Shown here: positions 57,392 through 60,975 of the stretch, piece after piece
Layout of the letters: each line of letters begins with the position of its first letter
Numbering within the stretch: the stretch's first letter is position 1
Assembly: GCA_021776685.1 (NCBI GenBank)
Contig: JAJFFJ010000108.1
Location: 1 to 60,975 of the forward strand
Length of the DNA: 60,975 nt
DNA from: Alphaproteobacteria bacterium
GTDB lineage: Bacteria; Pseudomonadota; Alphaproteobacteria; Bin65
Direction: 5' to 3'
Program-made: the position numbers and the translations under genes
The notes under the pieces: model-generated
What the model saw: the letters and a program-made list of their open reading frames with translations, nothing else
Databases searched by the model: none
What the model was told of the DNA's origin: nothing

Positions 57392-57775
57392 ATGAAGTAT
57401 CACAATCCCGCCAGCATCGCCGCACCGATGAACAAATACAGCCACGGCGTGGAAGTGCCGCCGAACGCGCGCTGGCTCTATATTTCCGGTCAGATCGGCG
57501 TGCAGCCTGATGGCACAATCCCGTCCGACCCGCTGGCGCAGGCGCGGCAAGCCTGGCTGAACATGATCGCCATCGTGGAAGAGGCGGGCATGGGCATAGA
57601 GGATGTTGTGCGGGTCAATGGCTACGTGACGACTCCGGAAGCGACCGCCGCCTTTCGTGATATCCGCAACGAAATGGTAGGCGAAAATCCGCCGGCCTCA
57701 ACCCTCGTACAGGTCGCAGCGCTGGCCTCGCCCGGCTGGGTGGTAGAGGTGGAATGCGTGGCTGCCAAGGCCTGA
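57392..57775 (+). CDS. Rid-family protein lacking the catalytic arginine
   Basis: YjgF/YER057c/UK114 fold protein of 127 residues. Landmarks: SGQIGVQPDGTIPSDPLAQA, then VVRVNGYVT and the end WVVEVECVAAKA. RidA enamine deaminases have Arg in the P-A-R-S turn; here it is S103 (ENPPASTLVQV), so this is one of the Rid subgroups with another activity. AGAGGAAAG precedes ATG 57392. Confidence 0.88.
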   Translation: MKYHNPASIAAPMNKYSHGVEVPPNARWLYISGQIGVQPDGTIPSDPLAQARQAWLNMIAIVEEAGMGIEDVVRVNGYVTTPEATAAFRDIRNEMVGENPPASTLVQVAALASPGWVVEVECVAAKA

Positions 57776-57790
57776 TCGCGCGCGCTTGCC

Positions 57791-57830
57791 TGGAGCCACG
57801 CCCGCACCGCGGATGGATGGTGTGGCTCCA
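57791..57830 (+). other. Inverted repeat after the Rid gene
   Basis: TGGAGCCAC (57791-57799) and GTGGCTCCA (57822-57830) form a perfect nine-base stem with a 22-base loop. There is no T-run, so it may be a Rho-type end, an RNA-stability element or a leader structure of the following peptidase gene. Confidence 0.45.
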
Positions 57831-57874
57831 AACCCCCGTATATCAAGCAACAAGAACGCTCTCGGGGGTCCGCC

Positions 57875-58486
57875 ATGGCCGGACGTGTATTTCGTACGGC
57901 GGCAGTTGCCGTCCTCCTGATCATGTCGCTGGTGCTGTGTGCTGTCGCCCTTCACGGCGCGGCCCGCGCCCAATACCGTCCTGTGGCGCAGTCGCTGCCG
58001 CCGGTGGATCTGGGCATTCCGAATGTACCGCAGAAGACCAAGGTCTGGTGCTGGGCGGCTGTGGCACAACAGGTGATCATCGCCAAACGCGGCTCCTCAC
58101 CGCCCCAGTGCGCCCTTGTCGCCATGGTGCATGGCCGGCGGCCCAGCCATTGCTGCCCGAACTATCACAACTGCGCCGTACCCGGGCGGCTGTCGCAGAT
58201 CCGCAAGCTGATCCGCAACTTCGGGCGCAGCTACAGCACGATCGAGCGGCCGGTTGGCCCAATGGTGCTTTACAGCACGCTCCGCGCCGGACGGCCGGTG
58301 ATCATCGCGCTCCGCAATACCCGGTATACCGGCCATACCGTTGTTGTGACGGGAATGACCTGGGTTCAGACAGATCAGGGCAGGCGGGCCATGCTGCACA
58401 TCAATGATCCCATCGGTGCGTTGCCACCGCGGGTCCCTTATGCCCTGATCCGCTCCCGCTGGACTGCCGCGATCGTGGTGCACTAA
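57875..58486 (+). CDS. Secreted papain-like cysteine peptidase (C39/C70-like)
   Basis: A 203-residue protein with a signal peptide (VFRTAAVAVLLIMSLVLCAV, cleavage after ARA). Mature part: PQKTKVWCWAAVAQQ with nucleophile C59, YTGHTVVVTG with H154, and HINDP with D178, the Cys-His-Asp order of papain-like enzymes and close to the AvrRpt2-like C70 pattern. Extra cysteines (C79, C93, C94, C100) suggest disulfides. It is probably an exported peptidase with an unknown target, possibly envelope or extracellular. Confidence 0.75.
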   Translation: MAGRVFRTAAVAVLLIMSLVLCAVALHGAARAQYRPVAQSLPPVDLGIPNVPQKTKVWCWAAVAQQVIIAKRGSSPPQCALVAMVHGRRPSHCCPNYHNCAVPGRLSQIRKLIRNFGRSYSTIERPVGPMVLYSTLRAGRPVIIALRNTRYTGHTVVVTGMTWVQTDQGRRAMLHINDPIGALPPRVPYALIRSRWTAAIVVH

Positions 58487-58510
58487 CCAGTCCTGGATGA
58501 CCGCGGTGTA

Positions 58511-59434
58511 CTAGCCGGGGACGCTGGCTCCGCCGGTGGGTAAGTCCGGCCGTACGCGTTTTGCTTCATGGAACAGCCAGTCGCAGAATAGCTGCACCTT
58601 TGGCGTGGCCGCCGATGACGGCGGAAAAACCACATAGAATGCATAGTCGTCCGGCAGGGCCAGATCGAAGGGCCGCACCAGCGCGCCGCTCTCAATAAAA
58701 TCCGCCACCAAGGCCCCGCGGCCCAGGGCCACGCCCTGGCCGTCAACCGCGGTCTGCAGCGCCAGGGCCGTGGTCTGATAGAAGGGTCCGCGGCGGGGAT
58801 TGACGCCAGTGACCTTGGCCGCCTGCAGCCACAGGCCCCAACCAAACTCGTGCTCATCATGGATCAGCGTGTGGTTGGCCAGATCCTGCGGCGCGTCGAG
58901 CGGATTCTCGGCTCTCAACGCCGGGCTACAGACCGGGAAAATGTCCTCCTCCATCAGCCTCAATGCAACCACGTCGCTCCAGCCACCCCGGCCATAGCGA
59001 ATGGCGACGTCCACATCGTCGACCCGAAAATCAACGAGGCGGTCGTCATTGGTAATGTGGACGTCGATATCCGGCTGCTCCTGGCGAAAGCGGCGTAGGC
59101 GCGGCACCAACCAGTTGGCCGCGAAGGAATACATGGTCGACACGGTCAGGCGCGTGTCGCGGTCCGGGTCCGTCAGCTGATCGACTGCGGTGCGGAGCTG
59201 GGAAAGGGCGCCGCTCACAGCCGGTAGGAGTTGCTCGCCCTTGTCGGTCAGGGTCAGGCGGCGGCCTGAACGGATGAATAGAGGGAAATCGAACCAGTCC
59301 TCAAGTGACCGGATCTGATGGCTTACGGCGGCCTGGGTCACGTGAAGTTCCTGGGCGGCGTCCGTAAAGCTCAGCTTTCGCGCGGCGGCCTCGAAGGTTC
59401 GCAAGGCGTTGAGGGGCGGCATCGGGTTTATCAT
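58511..59434 (-). CDS. LysR-type regulator, GcvA group
   Basis: A 307-residue regulator: N-terminal winged HTH (NALRTFEAAARKLSFTDAAQ, then LHVTQAAVSHQIRSLEDWF) and C-terminal periplasmic-binding-like effector domain. The RKLSFTDAAQELHVTQ form is that of the GcvA group. It is divergent from a DUF1127 gene across a 98-base AT-rich spacer, a frequent pairing in Alphaproteobacteria. The effector is unknown. Confidence 0.93.
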   Translation of the reverse strand: MINPMPPLNALRTFEAAARKLSFTDAAQELHVTQAAVSHQIRSLEDWFDFPLFIRSGRRLTLTDKGEQLLPAVSGALSQLRTAVDQLTDPDRDTRLTVSTMYSFAANWLVPRLRRFRQEQPDIDVHITNDDRLVDFRVDDVDVAIRYGRGGWSDVVALRLMEEDIFPVCSPALRAENPLDAPQDLANHTLIHDEHEFGWGLWLQAAKVTGVNPRRGPFYQTTALALQTAVDGQGVALGRGALVADFIESGALVRPFDLALPDDYAFYVVFPPSSAATPKVQLFCDWLFHEAKRVRPDLPTGGASVPG

Positions 59435-59442
59435 AAGAAAAT

Positions 59443-59499
59443 CTAATTTGAAGATGAGAAAGCGTCGTTTGTCTTTTCCCCTATTTAAGCTGATTTAAG
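59443..59499. promoter_or_regulatory. LysR / DUF1127 divergent control region
   Basis: The AT-rich spacer includes CTAAT (59443-59447), which is the core sequence recognised by GcvA in E. coli, and ATTTAAG twice at exactly ten-base spacing (59483 and 59493), enclosed by CCCCT and AGGGG. A shared operator is likely. Confidence 0.5.
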
Positions 59500-59532
59500 G
59501 GGACAATCAATCGCCCCACCGAGGATAGTGAT

Positions 59533-59757
59533 ATGAGCAATTATAAGACTACTGCCCATGGCGGCAGCCACATTCACGGCCATTTCGGCGGAATTAGCGC
59601 AGTTTTCGGCAACGCGTTGGCTCAAATTGGCACCTGGCGCTCCCGCAGCGCCGAGCGGCGTCAGTTGGCGGCCCTGTCTCCCCATTTGCTGAAAGATCTG
59701 GGCATCGATCCGGCTGATGCCACACGGGAAGCCGCGAAGCCTTTCTGGCGGCCATAA
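59533..59757 (+). CDS. DUF1127-domain small protein
   Basis: A 74-residue protein. The C-terminal DUF1127 motif is RRQLAALSPHLLKDLGIDPA (42-61). Such arginine-rich small proteins are RNA-binding or phosphate- and stress-linked in Alphaproteobacteria. The N-terminal 25 residues are His- and Gly-rich (AHGGSHIHGHFGGI), an uncommon extension. A terminator follows 37 bases after the stop. Confidence 0.88.
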   Translation: MSNYKTTAHGGSHIHGHFGGISAVFGNALAQIGTWRSRSAERRQLAALSPHLLKDLGIDPADATREAAKPFWRP

Positions 59758-59793
59758 TGCGGGTGCAGCCTCCGCACTCGATGTCCGCCACAC

Positions 59794-59828
59794 GGCCCGG
59801 CAGCCCCTCACTGCCGGGCCATTTCTTT
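59794..59828 (+). terminator. Intrinsic terminator after the DUF1127 gene
   Basis: Ten-base perfect stem GGCCCGGCAG / CTGCCGGGCC (59794-59803, 59811-59820), seven-base loop, then ATTTCTTT. Confidence 0.9.
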
Positions 59829-59849
59829 CTGGTACTTGCCGCCAATGGC

Positions 59850-60836
59850 CTACTCGCTGAGGCCGGTCACCACCACAGCCTTGCCCGCCACTTTGCGGTT
59901 CTCCAGGTCGGCATAGGCCTGTGCCGTTTCCTCAAGCGCATATTCATTCGAGATATGGGGCTTAAGCTTGCCGGCGTCATACATCTCCAGCAGATCGACG
60001 AAAGATTCAGTAATCACGTCGTTATTCTTGCTGCGATAGCCACCCCAGAAGACACCAACCGCAGACGCGTTTTTCAGCAGCAGACGGTTGGCGGGAATCT
60101 CTGGAATCCGGCCGATGGCGAAGCCGATGATCAGGATGCGTCCTTCAAAGGCGATACAGCGGAGAGAGGCATCGAAAACATCGCCGCCAATCGGATCGTA
60201 GATCACGTCCGCGCCGCGCCCGCCGGTCAGTTCCAGAACAGTCTCGCGGATATCATCCGTGGTGTAGTCGAACACGTGGTCGGCACCGGCGTCCCGGACC
60301 ACGGCGAGCTTTTCCGCCCCCCTGGCGGCCCCGATAACGGTGGCGCCCATGGCCTTGCCAATCTGCACGGCGGAATAGCCGACGCCGCCGCCAGCCCCGT
60401 GAACCAGCAGGGTCTCACCCGGCTTCAGTTGAGCACGACGGTCAAGTGCCACATGGGAGGTGCCGTAAACCACCGGGAATGCGGCAGCATCGACCATCGG
60501 CATTGAATCAGGGATTTTGACGACCCGATCGACGCTGCAAACGCCGGCTTCGGCGAAACTGCCCCACCCAAGCGTGGCCATCACCCTGTCGCCAACCGTG
60601 AAACCGTTGACGCCGGCGCCCAGCTCAGTGACGATCCCGGCAGCTTCCATGCCGGGACTGAACGGCAATGGTGGCTTCTCCTGATACTTTCCCTGCATCA
60701 TTAAAATGTCGGCGAAGTTGACGCCGGCGGCATGAATTGCCAGCCCCACTTCCCCCGGTCCTGGTGTGGGGGCGTCGATCTCGCCGACTTCCAGCGCCTC
60801 TGGCCCGGTCAGTTCTCGGCACAGCACTGCTTTCAT
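59850..60836 (-). CDS. MDR-family NADPH:quinone oxidoreductase-like protein
   Basis: Medium-chain dehydrogenase/reductase of 328 residues without structural zinc cysteines. The N-domain has GVNFADILMMQGKYQEKPPL and the nucleotide site HGAGGGVGYSAVQIGKAMGA. The sequence groups with QOR-type reductases and acyl-CoA-linked relatives (LTGGRGADVIYDPIGGD). CAGGAGGAATAA before ATG 60836 is a strong ribosome site. It follows a partly seen gene after 26 bases and is probably co-transcribed with it. Confidence 0.9.
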   Translation of the reverse strand: MKAVLCRELTGPEALEVGEIDAPTPGPGEVGLAIHAAGVNFADILMMQGKYQEKPPLPFSPGMEAAGIVTELGAGVNGFTVGDRVMATLGWGSFAEAGVCSVDRVVKIPDSMPMVDAAAFPVVYGTSHVALDRRAQLKPGETLLVHGAGGGVGYSAVQIGKAMGATVIGAARGAEKLAVVRDAGADHVFDYTTDDIRETVLELTGGRGADVIYDPIGGDVFDASLRCIAFEGRILIIGFAIGRIPEIPANRLLLKNASAVGVFWGGYRSKNNDVITESFVDLLEMYDAGKLKPHISNEYALEETAQAYADLENRKVAGKAVVVTGLSE

Positions 60837-60862
60837 TTATTCCTCCTGCGTCGGATCTTTTG

Positions 60863-60975
60863 TTATTGCTGAATGTTCAGCCAGCCGTGGGCAGCGCGAA
60901 TATCGCCCACCGCGGCGCCGGCCGTGTTGTAGAGCGTAGGTTGGACAGTGTCCTGCAACGTCATCCAGACCGTGT
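60863..60975 (-). CDS. C-terminal end of an unidentified protein at the window edge
   Basis: The last 36 codons of a frame entering from the right edge and ending at TAA 60863: TVWMTLQDTVQPTLYN, then GDIRAAHGWLNIQQ. It is the upstream partner of the MDR gene on the same strand. Too little is visible to name a family. Confidence 0.5.
   Translation of the reverse strand, partial: TVWMTLQDTVQPTLYNTAGAAVGDIRAAHGWLNIQQ

Overview
The window is about 61 kb of a high-GC bacterial chromosome, most likely an alphaproteobacterium of Rhodospirillales type. Evidence for this is the dense GC-rich coding, the dnaA-dnaN-recF-gyrB block, ergothioneine genes, type-2 acetoacetyl-CoA ligases, a GcvA-type LysR gene divergent from a DUF1127 gene, and the style of the ribosomal and aminoacyl-tRNA synthetase genes. 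It is almost entirely housekeeping chromosome. I saw no tRNA or rRNA gene, insertion sequence, prophage or CRISPR array.

Left part (1-19 kb): a truncated lepA; an AEC-type efflux carrier with an AtzH-like protein; a formate/nitrite-type channel with a secreted partner; then a translation supercluster on the minus strand. Read 5' to 3' this is GT4, GT9, thrS, infC, rpmI, rplT, pheS, pheT. The order matches the classical thrS-infC-rpmI-rplT-pheS-pheT block but is interrupted twice: a divergent MarR/membrane-protein pair plus a PqiA-like gene lies between infC and rpmI, and a PcfJ-like gene lies between pheS and pheT. infC probably starts at a rare ATC codon. An alpha/beta hydrolase and a Rossmann-fold epimerase-like gene follow.

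Replication part (19-27 kb): an AT-richer 600-base non-coding stretch, a rhodanese, then dnaA, dnaN, recF and gyrB on the plus strand. The dnaA-dnaN spacer carries a nested hairpin, a DnaA-box-like inverted pair and an extended -10 promoter. A canonical cluster of DnaA boxes is not visible.

Middle (27-45 kb): an orphan membrane histidine kinase divergent from egtC-egtB-egtD (ergothioneine); a BAX-inhibitor-1 protein; the tesA/ybbA/ybbP-like lysophospholipase and ABC transporter group; a TPR-GT41-methyltransferase fusion; ThpR; an overlapping LMW phosphatase and fructosamine-kinase pair (probable protein deglycation); a sirtuin and a UDG-family protein; and a membrane AraC regulator beside a sterol-desaturase-type hydroxylase.

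Right part (45-61 kb): a glutathione transferase; two tandem, translationally coupled acetoacetate-CoA ligases; a DMT exporter; a type-2 3-hydroxyacyl-CoA dehydrogenase-like SDR; a Sel1-repeat protein with a pterin dehydratase; a Lon-family protease with a MaoC hydratase; a PrpF-family isomerase; a Rid protein lacking the usual arginine; a secreted papain-like peptidase; the LysR/DUF1127 pair; and a quinone-oxidoreductase-like MDR protein. Ketone-body and acyl-CoA metabolism, redox defence and damage repair recur here.

No single locus is clearly a new multi-gene system. The items most worth follow-up are the interrupted translation cluster with its operators and leader, the infC start, the degenerate GT41 fusion, and several helically phased short repeats. 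All functions are inferred by reading the translated sequence; no database search was run.
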